64,000 bases of DNA from Pseudoalteromonas phenolica (GCF_001444405.1 NZ_CP013187.1:2976001-3040000); one strand, 5' to 3'. Positions 53,093-62,668 are shown, counted from the stretch's first letter. Numbers and translations: made by a program. The notes: a model not told the origin generated them from the letters alone.

Positions 53093-54184
53093 ATGGGTTT
53101 TAAATGTGGCATTGTAGGTTTACCTAACGTTGGTAAATCAACCCTATTTAATGCATTAACTAAAGCGGGAATTGAAGCCGCAAACTTTCCGTTTTGTACA
53201 ATCGAACCAAACACAGGCGTTGTTGCCGTGCCAGATCCCCGTTTAGACCAACTGGCTGAGATTGTTAATCCTCAAAAAACAATCGCAACAACCATGGAGT
53301 TCGTTGATATTGCAGGTCTTGTAAAAGGCGCGTCAAAAGGTGAAGGTTTAGGCAACCAATTCCTTGCTAATATTCGTGAAACAGATGCCATTGGTCATGT
53401 TGTTCGTTGTTTTGAAGATGAAAACATTGTACACGTATCTGGCCAAGTAAATCCGGCTGATGATATTGACGTTATCAACACAGAACTTGTTTTAGCAGAC
53501 ATGGAAGCTGCGGATCGCGCTGCTCAACGTAATGCTAAAAAAGCGAAAGGCGGCGATAAAGAAGCAAAATTCCAGAACGAAGTACTAGAAAAAGTGAAAG
53601 CCCATTTAGATGAAGGCTTAACACTGCGTTCTTTAGAGCTTAGTAAAGAAGAACTCGCTGCTATTAAGCCGCTCAACTTCTTAACAATTAAGCCAACCAT
53701 GTATATTGCGAACGTTACTGAGGATGGTTTTGAAAATAACCCATTCTTAGAGCAAGTTCGTGAGATTGCTGCAAACGAAGATGCTGTTGTGATCCCAGTG
53801 TGTGCTGCAATTGAATCTGAGCTTTCAGAGCTAGAAGAAGAAGATAAGTTAGAGTTTATGGCTGATCTTGGTCTTGAAGAACCAGGTCTTAACCTTGTGA
53901 TCCGTGGTGGTTACGAGCTACTTAAATTGCAGACTTACTTCACTGCTGGTGTAAAAGAAGTACGTGCATGGACTATCCCTGTAGGTGCAACAGCACCACA
54001 AGCTGCAGGTAAGATCCACACAGACTTCGAGCGTGGCTTTATTCGTGCGCAGACAATTGGTTTTGACGATTATATCGAATTCAAAGGCGAAAGCGGTGCG
54101 AAAGACGCAGGTAAAATGCGCCAAGAAGGTAAAGAATACATTGTTAAAGATGGTGACGTAATGAACTTCCTGTTCAACGTTTAA
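53093..54184 (+). CDS. ychF: Redox-regulated ATPase YchF
   Basis: The 363-residue Obg-family protein has the P-loop GLPNVGKSTLFNAL, the G3 motif DIAGLVKGA, the altered NVTE specificity motif that favours ATP, a coiled-coil insertion and a C-terminal TGS domain ending NFLFNV. It binds ribosomes and is linked to stress responses. It follows pth, as in many proteobacteria. Confidence 0.97.
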   Translation: MGFKCGIVGLPNVGKSTLFNALTKAGIEAANFPFCTIEPNTGVVAVPDPRLDQLAEIVNPQKTIATTMEFVDIAGLVKGASKGEGLGNQFLANIRETDAIGHVVRCFEDENIVHVSGQVNPADDIDVINTELVLADMEAADRAAQRNAKKAKGGDKEAKFQNEVLEKVKAHLDEGLTLRSLELSKEELAAIKPLNFLTIKPTMYIANVTEDGFENNPFLEQVREIAANEDAVVIPVCAAIESELSELEEEDKLEFMADLGLEEPGLNLVIRGGYELLKLQTYFTAGVKEVRAWTIPVGATAPQAAGKIHTDFERGFIRAQTIGFDDYIEFKGESGAKDAGKMRQEGKEYIVKDGDVMNFLFNV

Positions 54185-54205
54185 TCATTTTAACTGAGTG
54201 TTTTG

Positions 54206-54233
54206 AAAAGGAGACTTGATGTCTCCTTTTTTG
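54206..54233 (+). terminator. Intrinsic terminator after ychF
   Basis: A perfect 10-bp stem (AAAAGGAGAC/GTCTCCTTTT) with a TTGAT loop, followed by further T residues. Confidence 0.92.
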
Positions 54234-54340
54234 TTTCCTAAAAACAGCTAAGTTTTTATCTTTTTATGGTTCATATTCAGCCATTTCGCGCAATTAATCT
54301 GCAAAAGAACTTTAATGACAACTTTTTTGCAAAAAAGGTG

Positions 54341-54369
54341 TTGACGAGTTTGGAGCATATCAGCATAAT
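54341..54369 (+). promoter_or_regulatory. Sigma-70 promoter of the tRNA Met-Leu-Gln cluster
   Basis: TTGACG (54341-54346) and CATAAT (54364-54369) are spaced by 17 bases and followed by ACGCCCCGC, the same G+C-rich discriminator found at two other tRNA promoters in this window. Confidence 0.8.
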
Positions 54370-54408
54370 ACGCCCCGCACCAGCGATGGTGACACACTAA
54401 AAAGAGAT

Positions 54409-54485
54409 GGCTATGTAGCTCAGCTGGTTAGAGCACATCACTCATAATGATGGGGTCCCCTGTTCAAATCAGGGCATAGCCACCA
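54409..54485 (+). tRNA. tRNA-Met(CAT), elongator, copy 1
   Basis: A 77-nt cloverleaf with encoded CCA, acceptor stem GGCTATG/CATAGCC and anticodon CAT. The fully paired first position (G1-C72) marks it as elongator, not initiator. Leader CTAAAAAG pairs with trailer CTTTTTAG. Confidence 0.95.
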
Positions 54486-54532
54486 TGCTTTTTAGAGTTG
54501 ATTAGCAACTATAAAACTAACTACCCTGTAGT

Positions 54533-54617
<85 letters not shown>

Positions 54618-54655
54618 TGTTCTCGATTAGAACTAAAACAATCAACTACCTTAGT

Positions 54656-54730
54656 TGGAGTATCGCCAAGCGGTAAGGCAGCGGGTTTTGATCCCGCCAT
54701 TCCCAGGTTCAAATCCTGGTACTCCAGCCA
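54656..54730 (+). tRNA. tRNA-Gln(TTG), copy 1
   Basis: A 75-nt cloverleaf with acceptor stem TGGAGTA/TACTCCA, anticodon TTG and encoded CCA. Confidence 0.97.
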
Positions 54731-54733
54731 AAT

Positions 54734-54810
54734 GGCTATGTAGCTCAGCTGGTTAGAGCACATCACTCATAATGATGGGGTCCCCTGTTCAAATCAGGGC
54801 ATAGCCACCA
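54734..54810 (+). tRNA. tRNA-Met(CAT), elongator, copy 2
   Basis: Identical to copy 1, beginning only 3 bases after tRNA-Gln copy 1. The trailer forms its own small hairpin (TCTT/AAGA). Confidence 0.95.
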
Positions 54811-54830
54811 TTTTCTTCTAAAGAAAATAT

Positions 54831-54915
<85 letters not shown>

Positions 54916-54958
54916 TGTTCTTAAAGCTTGAACTAAAAAAGCTTTTACTACCTTTAGT

Positions 54959-55033
54959 TGGAGTATCGCCAAGCGGTAAGGCAGCGGGTTTTGATCCCGC
55001 CATTCCCAGGTTCAAATCCTGGTACTCCAGCCA
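54959..55033 (+). tRNA. tRNA-Gln(TTG), copy 2
   Basis: Identical 75-nt tRNA-Gln with encoded CCA. Confidence 0.97.
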
Positions 55034-55038
55034 ACATT

Positions 55039-55123
<85 letters not shown>

Positions 55124-55163
55124 TGTTCTTGATTAGAACTAAAATAATCAAACTACCTTTAGT

Positions 55164-55238
55164 TGGAGTATCGCCAAGCGGTAAGGCAGCGGGTTTTGAT
55201 CCCGCCATTCCCAGGTTCAAATCCTGGTACTCCAGCCA
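55164..55238 (+). tRNA. tRNA-Gln(TTG), copy 3
   Basis: Identical 75-nt tRNA-Gln with encoded CCA. Confidence 0.97.
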
Positions 55239-55244
55239 ACTTTT

Positions 55245-55309
55245 CTGAAGTTGAGGAATTGGCAGATGTCTTGAAATAGACGCTGGATTTAGGTTCCAAA
55301 ATACTCCAG
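55245..55309 (+). pseudogene. Decayed tRNA-Leu fragment
   Basis: This stretch resembles the 5' half of the neighbouring tRNA-Leu: GAGGAATTGGCAGA against GCGGAATTGGTAGA, then TAGACGCTGGATTTAGGTTCC, an almost exact anticodon arm. There is an insertion (TGTCTTGAAA) in the D-arm region, the variable and T arms are missing, and it ends in TACTCCAG, which matches the tRNA-Gln 3' acceptor. It cannot fold as a tRNA. Confidence 0.85.
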
Positions 55310-55317
55310 ATAATATT

Positions 55318-55402
<85 letters not shown>

Positions 55403-55448
55403 TGTTCTTGTAAGTTTGAACGAAAATAACTTATCTTATCCTTGATGT

Positions 55449-55523
55449 TGGAGTATCGCCAAGCGGTAAGGCAGCGGGTTTTGATCCCGCCATTCCCAGG
55501 TTCAAATCCTGGTACTCCAGCCA
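55449..55523 (+). tRNA. tRNA-Gln(TTG), copy 4
   Basis: Identical 75-nt tRNA-Gln with encoded CCA. Confidence 0.97.
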
Positions 55524-55545
55524 ATCTCTTACGAGAAAAAACATT

Positions 55546-55630
<85 letters not shown>

Positions 55631-55732
55631 TGTTTTCTAAAATAATCTAGTTATCCTACCCTTTAAATAAATCATCAATAATTTCCCAATTTATGTTTTA
55701 TACCTTTTTTCTCGCATATTTTTTACACGCAT

Positions 55733-55756
55733 AAAAAAAGCGAACCTTAGTCCGCT
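55733..55756 (-). terminator. Intrinsic terminator after ubiF
   Basis: On the minus strand AGCGGAC/GTTCGCT (one G-T pair) with a TAAG loop is followed by seven T residues, 22 bases after the ubiF stop codon. Confidence 0.8.
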
Positions 55757-55777
55757 TCAATCAAAGAAATTTACAGC

Positions 55778-56941
55778 TTAAAAATCACCGCCCATGGCAT
55801 GCTTTAACACTTGTTTCTTTAGCACACCTGCATTGTCAGCCACTTTTAATGCTAAATTGCGAAGATGCTTTAATGGTTTTATATCATTCGAGAAACCAAA
55901 GTAACACGCATCCATCATGCTCATCATCGCCAAATTATCTAAACGACGTTTTTTCTCATATTTATGCAAAGCTAAAGGGCAACCGAAATCGTCTGTCGAT
56001 TCTAATGCTTCGGCTAGTGCAGCGACGTCTTTAAAGCCTAGGTTAACTCCCTGTCCTGCCAATGGGTTAATCGTGTGGGCTGCATCTCCCACAAGTACAA
56101 CTCTACCTTGTGAATAAGTATTAGCATGTTGCCTAGAAAGCGGAAATACCGCCTTTTCTTCAACACTAAAATCGCCAGGCAACGCAAAGAAGTTTGACTG
56201 AATTTCAGCTTTTAATTGCTCATTCGATAATTGTTTCAATCGAGCAAGCTCAGCGCTATCGTGATACCAAATTAAATTGGCATACGGTGCGTGCATAGGC
56301 AGAAACGCAATTGGGCCAGTCTGTTTAAATTGCTGCCATGTTTTTGTTTGCTGCGGAGCATCAATTTTGATTAGTACACCCATACAACTTTGTTGATATT
56401 GCCAGCCTGTAACACCTATTCCAACTAAATGTCTTACCTGTGAGCGACCACCATCAGCGGCAACAAGTAAATCAGCGGTATAAGTTTTGTTTTTATAGTG
56501 CAGTGTAACGGTATCATCAGATTGCGTTATGCTCATTGGTAAACCATCAACTTGCTCAACTTGTATTTGCCATTGCTCAAACTGCGCCCATAAACTGGCT
56601 TGTGTTAAGCTGTTCTCAATAAGGTGACCAAGGTGACTCGTGCCCACTTCTTCACTATCAAATAACAATGAGTTTTGTACAGACTCATAGGCTTCTAGTT
56701 GGGTATAAGGGGCAATTCTATTTTCTCTGAGTAAAGGCATTGCACCTAACTCATCAAGTAAAGCTTCTGAAAAGCGGTTGATGGCAGAAATTCGAATATC
56801 AATTTTTTCACTCGTAAGCACAGCATGAGGGTCGATACATTGTTGCTCTAAAATTGTTACCGATGCGCCCTGTTTTGCTAACTTAATTGCTGTAGCTGCA
56901 CCGACCATGCCGCCACCGACTATAACCACCTTGTTTTTCAT
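55778..56941 (-). CDS. ubiF: FAD-dependent ubiquinone-biosynthesis hydroxylase, UbiF-like
   Basis: The 387-residue UbiH/UbiF/VisC-family monooxygenase has the FAD Rossmann motif VGGGMVGAATA, the DG motif (VAADGGRSQVRH) and the second FAD motif LVGDAAHTINPLAGQGVNLG. UbiF hydroxylates the C-6 position of the demethoxyubiquinone ring. The specific assignment rests on context: E. coli ubiF lies between the metT tRNA operon and miaB, exactly as here. Other members of the family cannot be excluded by motif alone. Confidence 0.87.
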   Translation of the reverse strand: MKNKVVIVGGGMVGAATAIKLAKQGASVTILEQQCIDPHAVLTSEKIDIRISAINRFSEALLDELGAMPLLRENRIAPYTQLEAYESVQNSLLFDSEEVGTSHLGHLIENSLTQASLWAQFEQWQIQVEQVDGLPMSITQSDDTVTLHYKNKTYTADLLVAADGGRSQVRHLVGIGVTGWQYQQSCMGVLIKIDAPQQTKTWQQFKQTGPIAFLPMHAPYANLIWYHDSAELARLKQLSNEQLKAEIQSNFFALPGDFSVEEKAVFPLSRQHANTYSQGRVVLVGDAAHTINPLAGQGVNLGFKDVAALAEALESTDDFGCPLALHKYEKKRRLDNLAMMSMMDACYFGFSNDIKPLKHLRNLALKVADNAGVLKKQVLKHAMGGDF

Positions 56942-57175
56942 CTATTTTGCCTCTTAAAAACAATGCCAGCATTGTACCGCAAGCAATACTAATTTGTCTG
57001 ACTGTAATGCGCAAAATACGTTTCAATTTGATCACGCTTTGCAAAGTTAAAAACTATACTTGGCTAGATGTGCTTGGTCATATAAAATACGCGTCCTTTA
57101 AGTTGTGCGTATACTTTTTAGGTCTAAGCAAGTGGCCTAAATCAGAGTCCGAATTGAAAACGAGGCAATATTTCA

Positions 57176-58609
57176 ATGAGTAAAAAATTGCATATTAAAA
57201 CCTGGGGTTGTCAGATGAACGAGTACGACTCGCAGAAGATGGCTGACCTGTTAGATGCAACCAATGGTTATGAAGTAACCGAAGAAGCTGAACAAGCTGA
57301 TGTTATCTTACTCAACACCTGTTCAATTCGTGAAAAAGCACAAGAAAAAGTGTTCCATCAACTGGGTCGTTGGAAGCTATTAAAAGATGACAACCCAGAT
57401 CTAGTTATTGGTGTGGGTGGTTGTGTAGCATCGCAAGAAGGCGACACGATTCGTCAACGCGCACCGTTTGTTGATATCGTATTCGGCCCGCAAACATTGC
57501 ACCGTTTACCTGAGATGATCAAGCAAGTACAAAGCAAGCAAGGTGCAGTTGTTGATATTTCATTCCCTGAAATTGAAAAGTTTGACCGTCTACCTGAGCC
57601 TAAAGCGGAAGGCCCTACGGCATTCGTTTCTATTATGGAAGGCTGTTCTAAATACTGTACTTTCTGTGTTGTACCTTACACTCGTGGTGAAGAAGTAAGT
57701 CGTCCGTTAGATGACGTATTACTAGAAGTTGCACAGCTTGCTGAGCAAGGTGTACGTGAAGTTAACCTACTTGGCCAAAACGTAAATGCATTCCGCGGTG
57801 AAATGCACGACGGTGAAATCTGTTACTTCTCAGATCTACTTCGTTACGTTGCTGCCATTGATGGTATTGACCGTATTCGATACACCACATCTCACCCAGT
57901 TGAATTCACGCCTGACATTATTGAAGCGTACGCGGATGTACCAGAGCTGGTAGACCACTTACACTTACCGGTACAAAGTGGCTCTGACCGTGTTCTTAAT
58001 CTTATGAAACGTGGTCACACAGCCTTAGAATACAAATCAACCATTCGTAAGCTTCGTAAGATCCGCCCTAACCTGTCAATGTCTTCTGACTTCATCATTG
58101 GTTTCCCGGGTGAAACGAGTGCTGACTTTGAAGCAACAATGAATCTGATCAATGACATTGGTTTTGATATGAGCTTCAGCTTTATCTATTCAGCGCGCCC
58201 AGGTACCCCTGCGGCAGATTTGCCTGATGATGTTTCTGAACAAGAGAAGAAAGAGCGTCTATACATTCTTCAAAACCGTATCAACCAGATGTCTCAAGAC
58301 ATCAGTCGTAAGATGTTTGATACTGAGCAGCGTATTTTGGTTGAAGGTCCATCGAAGAAAAACCCAATGGAATTGCGCGGTCGTACCGAAAACAACCGTG
58401 TTGTGAACTTTGAAGGTCCTCATTCAGTGATCGGTCAGTTCGTTGATGTACGTATTACCGAAGCTTTACCTAACTCTTTACGTGGTGAGCTAATTCGTAC
58501 AGAATCAGAAATGAATTTAAGGAAAGATGTTGCACCTGCCGATATTTTAAATCGTGCGCCGTCGGAACCCGAAGCCGATGAGTTAGGTGTTGCAACCTTT
58601 ACACCTTAG
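57176..58609 (+). CDS. miaB: tRNA-2-methylthio-N6-dimethylallyladenosine synthase
   Basis: The 477-residue radical-SAM methylthiotransferase modifies A37 of tRNAs that read UNN codons. It has an N-terminal UPF0004 domain with three conserved Cys (GCQMNEYDS, NTCSIREKA and GGCVAS), the radical-SAM CSKYCTFC motif and a C-terminal TRAM domain. It is divergent from ubiF and heads miaB-ybeZ-ybeY-corC-lnt. Confidence 0.97.
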   Translation: MSKKLHIKTWGCQMNEYDSQKMADLLDATNGYEVTEEAEQADVILLNTCSIREKAQEKVFHQLGRWKLLKDDNPDLVIGVGGCVASQEGDTIRQRAPFVDIVFGPQTLHRLPEMIKQVQSKQGAVVDISFPEIEKFDRLPEPKAEGPTAFVSIMEGCSKYCTFCVVPYTRGEEVSRPLDDVLLEVAQLAEQGVREVNLLGQNVNAFRGEMHDGEICYFSDLLRYVAAIDGIDRIRYTTSHPVEFTPDIIEAYADVPELVDHLHLPVQSGSDRVLNLMKRGHTALEYKSTIRKLRKIRPNLSMSSDFIIGFPGETSADFEATMNLINDIGFDMSFSFIYSARPGTPAADLPDDVSEQEKKERLYILQNRINQMSQDISRKMFDTEQRILVEGPSKKNPMELRGRTENNRVVNFEGPHSVIGQFVDVRITEALPNSLRGELIRTESEMNLRKDVAPADILNRAPSEPEADELGVATFTP

Positions 58610-58622
58610 TTAAATACAGATT

Positions 58623-58644
58623 GCGCCAGCACTTTTGCTGGCGC
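58623..58644 (+). promoter_or_regulatory. Stable intercistronic hairpin between miaB and ybeZ
   Basis: A perfect 8-bp G+C-rich stem (GCGCCAGC/GCTGGCGC) with a 6-base loop ends about 20 bases before the TTG start of ybeZ. No T tract follows, so it is more likely an RNA-stability or partial-attenuation element than a full terminator. Confidence 0.5.
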
Positions 58645-58664
58645 GGTTGTTACAGGAAGCAATT

Positions 58665-59708
58665 TTGAGCAGTCAACTAAAGAATATTGAGTTTTATTTA
58701 GAGCCCGCCGACAACGTTCGCCTTTCATCACTTTGCGGCCCTTTTGACGAGAATTTAAAACAAATAGAACGTCGCCTAGGGGTTGAAATCACACACAGAG
58801 ACAACTGGTTTAAAGTGACTGGACAACCTGTTCAAGCTAAAGCCGCAACCGATATCGTAAAAGGTTTATACATTGATACTCTGCCTGTTCGTGGCGAAGT
58901 AAATGAAATTGAACCTGATAACGTGCACTTAGCGATCACTGAAGCAAATTGTCTAGAGCAAGATGTACCGAGTGTATGGAACGAAGAGGTTTATATTAAA
59001 ACCCGCCGTGGTGTGATTAAGCCTCGCAATCCGAATCAAAGTCAGTATGTGGCTAATATTCTTCGTCATGATATCAGTTTTGGTATTGGTCCTGCTGGTA
59101 CTGGTAAAACCTACCTTGCAGTTGCCGCTGCTGTAGATGCACTAGAACGTCAAGAAATTCGACGCATCTTATTAACTCGCCCTGCGGTTGAAGCAGGTGA
59201 AAAACTTGGTTTCTTACCTGGCGATTTAACACAAAAAATCGACCCATACCTGCGTCCACTCTATGACGCATTGTTTGAAATGCTTGGTTTTGAAAAAGTT
59301 GAACGCTTAATAGAAAAAAATGTCATAGAAGTTGCGCCGCTTGCCTATATGCGTGGTCGAACGCTTAATGATGCCTTTATCATTCTGGATGAAAGCCAAA
59401 ACACCACCACAGAACAAATGAAAATGTTCTTAACGCGTATCGGCTTTAATTCAAAAGCGGTGATCACAGGTGACATTACGCAAGTTGATTTACCTCGTGG
59501 TGCGCGCTCTGGTCTTCGTCATGCTATTGAAGTACTGAGTGATGTCGATGAGATTTCATTTAATTTCTTCAAGTCACATGATGTTGTTCGCCACCCAGTT
59601 GTGGCACGTATTGTTGAAGCATACGAGAAGAAAGAAGAATCTGAGCGAAAAGAAAAGGCCGAAAAAGAACGCCTTCGTAAAGAAGCTAAAGCGAATCAAG
59701 CTGAGTAA
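58665..59708 (+). CDS. ybeZ: PhoH-family ATPase YbeZ
   Basis: The 347-residue protein has an N-terminal region like E. coli YbeZ (EPADNVRLSSLCGPFD) and a PhoH ATPase domain with Walker A GPAGTGKTYLA and Walker B ILDESQN. It partners YbeY in RNA metabolism. I chose TTG 58665 because AGGAAG precedes it by a suitable distance and the start aligns with E. coli YbeZ; no ATG fits. The C-terminal tail is Lys/Glu-rich. Confidence 0.93.
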   Translation: MSSQLKNIEFYLEPADNVRLSSLCGPFDENLKQIERRLGVEITHRDNWFKVTGQPVQAKAATDIVKGLYIDTLPVRGEVNEIEPDNVHLAITEANCLEQDVPSVWNEEVYIKTRRGVIKPRNPNQSQYVANILRHDISFGIGPAGTGKTYLAVAAAVDALERQEIRRILLTRPAVEAGEKLGFLPGDLTQKIDPYLRPLYDALFEMLGFEKVERLIEKNVIEVAPLAYMRGRTLNDAFIILDESQNTTTEQMKMFLTRIGFNSKAVITGDITQVDLPRGARSGLRHAIEVLSDVDEISFNFFKSHDVVRHPVVARIVEAYEKKEESERKEKAEKERLRKEAKANQAE

Positions 59709-59713
59709 CGAAC

Positions 59714-60175
59714 ATGAGCGTTGAATTAGATTTACAAATTGCCTGTGAGTTTGAAGATTTACCTTCACATGAACAGTTTGAATTATGGGCTGACAAAGCC
59801 CTATCTGCGTATCGTGAACATGCAGAATTAACGATTCGTATTGCTGATGAAGCTGAAAGCCAAGAGCTTAACAGCCAGTATCGTGGCAAAGACAAGCCAA
59901 CTAATGTGCTATCTTTTCCATTTGATGCGCCTCCAGGCATTGAACTTCCTCTTGTTGGCGACTTAATTATTTGCCCACAAGTTGTGAAAGCAGAGTCTAT
60001 AGAGCAAGAAAAAAGCTTTCATGAGCACTTTGCTCATATGACAATTCATGGTTGCTTGCATTTACTTGGATTTGACCATATAAATGAACAAGACGCCGTT
60101 GAGATGGAAGGCATCGAAAAAACATTATTAGCCGAATTGGGCATAGACGATCCTTATCGCGATGATGCTTACTAA
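59714..60175 (+). CDS. ybeY: Endoribonuclease YbeY
   Basis: The 153-residue metalloprotein acts in 16S rRNA 3'-end maturation and ribosome quality control. The zinc-binding signature HGCLHLLGFDH is intact and the NSQYRGKDKPTNVLSFPF block is typical. It follows ybeZ by 5 bases. Confidence 0.96.
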   Translation: MSVELDLQIACEFEDLPSHEQFELWADKALSAYREHAELTIRIADEAESQELNSQYRGKDKPTNVLSFPFDAPPGIELPLVGDLIICPQVVKAESIEQEKSFHEHFAHMTIHGCLHLLGFDHINEQDAVEMEGIEKTLLAELGIDDPYRDDAY

Positions 60176-60218
60176 ATTCGACTAACAGAATTTTATTTAA
60201 TTGGAGATATAAAAAGAA

Positions 60219-61097
60219 ATGAGCGACGATAACTCGCAAAGTAGTCAGGGTTCTGCTGGCAAAAGCTGGCTAGGACGCATTACCCAGATGCTGCAAGGAG
60301 AACCCCAAAATAAAGAAGAGCTGGTTGAAGTCATCGCTGATGCGCAAGAGCGTGCACTCATCGACCCTGAGACCAAAGACATGATGGAAGGCGTATTAAG
60401 CGTCTCTGAACTTAAAGTTCGCGATATCATGATCCCTCGCTCTCAAATGATTACTTTAGATGTAGATGAGTCTCTAGAGCATCAACTACCGATTATGGTT
60501 GAGTCATCACACTCTCGCTTTCCTGTGATCTGTGAAGACAAAGACCATGTTGAAGGTATTTTACTGGCTAAAGACTTACTGCCGCTGATTTTGGATAAAT
60601 CTGATGCCCTACCTGCATTAAGAGAATATCTTCGCCCAGCTATTGTGGTACCAGAGAGTAAGCGTGTTGACACCTTGCTAAATGAGTTTCGCCAAAAGCG
60701 TTACCATATGGCTATTGTTATCGATGAGTATGGCGGCGTATCAGGTTTAGTAACCATCGAAGACATTTTAGAAACCATCGTTGGCGAAATCGAAGACGAG
60801 CATGATGACGATGAAGAGCACGACGATATTCGTCAGTTGTCAAAGCATGTATTCACTGTACAAGCTTTAACGCCTCTTGATGAATTTAATTCGTTTTTTA
60901 ATACTGATTACGATACACAAGAAGCCGATACCATTGGCGGTATTATACTTCATGCCTTTGGTCATATGCCGAGTCGTGGTGAAACAATCGACATCGAACC
61001 GCTACAGTTTAAAGTCACTAACTCTGATAATCGTCGTATTATTCAACTTCAAGTAACAGTACCAAAGACTGAAACTACCGAAGATCACGTTGAGTAA
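60219..61097 (+). CDS. corC: CorC/YbeX-family protein with CBS domains
   Basis: The 292-residue protein has two CBS domains (about 65-190, with VRDIMIPRSQM and VIDEYGGVSGLVTIEDI) and a C-terminal CorC/HlyC domain (about 205-285). E. coli CorC/YbeX has been linked to Mg/Co efflux and to ribosome maintenance. It lacks membrane helices. Its stop overlaps the lnt start. Confidence 0.95.
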   Translation: MSDDNSQSSQGSAGKSWLGRITQMLQGEPQNKEELVEVIADAQERALIDPETKDMMEGVLSVSELKVRDIMIPRSQMITLDVDESLEHQLPIMVESSHSRFPVICEDKDHVEGILLAKDLLPLILDKSDALPALREYLRPAIVVPESKRVDTLLNEFRQKRYHMAIVIDEYGGVSGLVTIEDILETIVGEIEDEHDDDEEHDDIRQLSKHVFTVQALTPLDEFNSFFNTDYDTQEADTIGGIILHAFGHMPSRGETIDIEPLQFKVTNSDNRRIIQLQVTVPKTETTEDHVE

Positions 61098-62652
61098 GCT
61101 GTTTTCCCTCTTTTCTAACAAACATGCTTGGCTTGCATTTTTTGCAGGCCTTGCCATGACTTTTAGCTATGCGCCATTTAGCCTATGGCCCATTGCTATT
61201 TTTGCACTCGTTGCGGCTTGTTATGTAACCGATAAACAGTCTGCCCGAAGCGCAGCCAAATATGGCTTTGCTTTTGGTTTTGGCTGGTTTGCACTTGGTA
61301 TAAGCTGGGTGCATGTCTCTATAGCTCAGTTTGGTGGATTACCTTTACCAGTTTCTTTGTTACTGATGGGTTTGCTCTGTGCCTATTTAGCAATTTACCC
61401 TGCGCTGGCTTTTGCATTTGCAACTAGGTTTAGCCAAAGCGCGTGGCAAAGGATCGCATTATTAATAGTCGGCTTTGCTATTACCGAATTTTTACGTGGC
61501 AAGTTACTAACTGGCTTTCCATGGCTCAGTTTTGGTTATGCGTTTACTGATTCACCACTTAATCTCTTTGCGCCTTTAATTGGCGAGTTTGGCTTAACTT
61601 TATTGACTGTGTTTATTGCTAGTAGCATTTATTACAGTATTAAAGAAAAACATGCTTCTTTTTCTCTTTATACATTTGGTGCTTTGCTGTGTTTATACCT
61701 TACGAGTAACTTCACGGTATCTACTACGCACTCTGATAAGCGCATTTCAACTTTACTTGTTCAAGGTAACATTCAACAGAGTTTGCGTTGGGAGCCAGAA
61801 CAGTTTTGGCCAACCATGTCAAAATACCGAGATATGACCCGGGTTGAATGGCATGACACAGACCTAGTCGTCTGGCCTGAAGCTGCTATTCCAGAAATAG
61901 AAGATTTAGCGGCACCATTCTTAGAAGGGCTAGATAAAGCTGCCGCATTTAACAATACCGCAGTTATCACTGGTATCCCTGATTATCAATTTGATACCAA
62001 GGCAGTCTACAACACGCTTATTGTGTTAGGTAAGAAATACTCAGACTCAAGTGATGGTCACTACAATTATTTGCATTCAAACAGATATCAAAAGCATCAG
62101 CTTCTTCCTATTGGTGAGTTTGTACCATTTGAAGATATTCTCAGGCCGTTAGCCCCTTTGTTTAACCTCGCTATGTCCTCGTTTTCTCGTGGTGAGCGCG
62201 TACAAAACAACCTCATAGCTAATGGCTTACATATTCTGCCGGCTATTTGCTACGAAATCGTATTTAGCGATTTAGTTCGCGACAACTTCACAGAGCAATC
62301 TGATATTCTCTTTACAGTCAGTAATGACGCTTGGTTTGGGGATTCTCACGGCCCCCATCAGCATATGCAAATTGCAAGAATGCGTGCCCTAGAACTGCAA
62401 AGGCCGCTTGTTCGCGTGACCAATAACGGTATTACGGGCGTCTATGACCCCATCTCTCAAACTGAGCAAACAATACCGCAGTTTGAAGCGACGGTGCTCA
62501 AAACTGACTTACAGCTGATTAAAGGGTTGAGCCCTTTTAGTAAATATGGCCATTTGCCTATCTGGATTTTGGTCGGGCTTTTATCTATTTGTGTCTTTTT
62601 ACCACGTTTGAAAACAAGCATAGCAAACAAATTTGAAAGGAATTTTTTCTAA
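61090..62652 (+). CDS. lnt: Apolipoprotein N-acyltransferase
   Basis: The 520-residue inner-membrane enzyme adds the third acyl chain to lipoproteins. It has an N-terminal multi-helix region and a periplasmic nitrilase domain with catalytic Glu (WPEAAIPE), Lys/Glu region (LLPIGEFVPFE) and Cys (AICYEIVF). It starts at TTG 61090 inside the end of corC (8-base overlap), giving the N-terminus that aligns with family members; the next in-frame ATG would remove the first helix. It ends the miaB-lnt group, as in E. coli. Confidence 0.95.
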   Translation: MSKLFSLFSNKHAWLAFFAGLAMTFSYAPFSLWPIAIFALVAACYVTDKQSARSAAKYGFAFGFGWFALGISWVHVSIAQFGGLPLPVSLLLMGLLCAYLAIYPALAFAFATRFSQSAWQRIALLIVGFAITEFLRGKLLTGFPWLSFGYAFTDSPLNLFAPLIGEFGLTLLTVFIASSIYYSIKEKHASFSLYTFGALLCLYLTSNFTVSTTHSDKRISTLLVQGNIQQSLRWEPEQFWPTMSKYRDMTRVEWHDTDLVVWPEAAIPEIEDLAAPFLEGLDKAAAFNNTAVITGIPDYQFDTKAVYNTLIVLGKKYSDSSDGHYNYLHSNRYQKHQLLPIGEFVPFEDILRPLAPLFNLAMSSFSRGERVQNNLIANGLHILPAICYEIVFSDLVRDNFTEQSDILFTVSNDAWFGDSHGPHQHMQIARMRALELQRPLVRVTNNGITGVYDPISQTEQTIPQFEATVLKTDLQLIKGLSPFSKYGHLPIWILVGLLSICVFLPRLKTSIANKFERNFF

Positions 62653-62668
62653 AGCACATCATACAATT

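Noticed and set aside
56947..57183. 78-codon frame between ubiF and miaB
   Set aside because: It lies in the divergent promoter region, overlaps the miaB start and has no ribosome-binding site or family resemblance.
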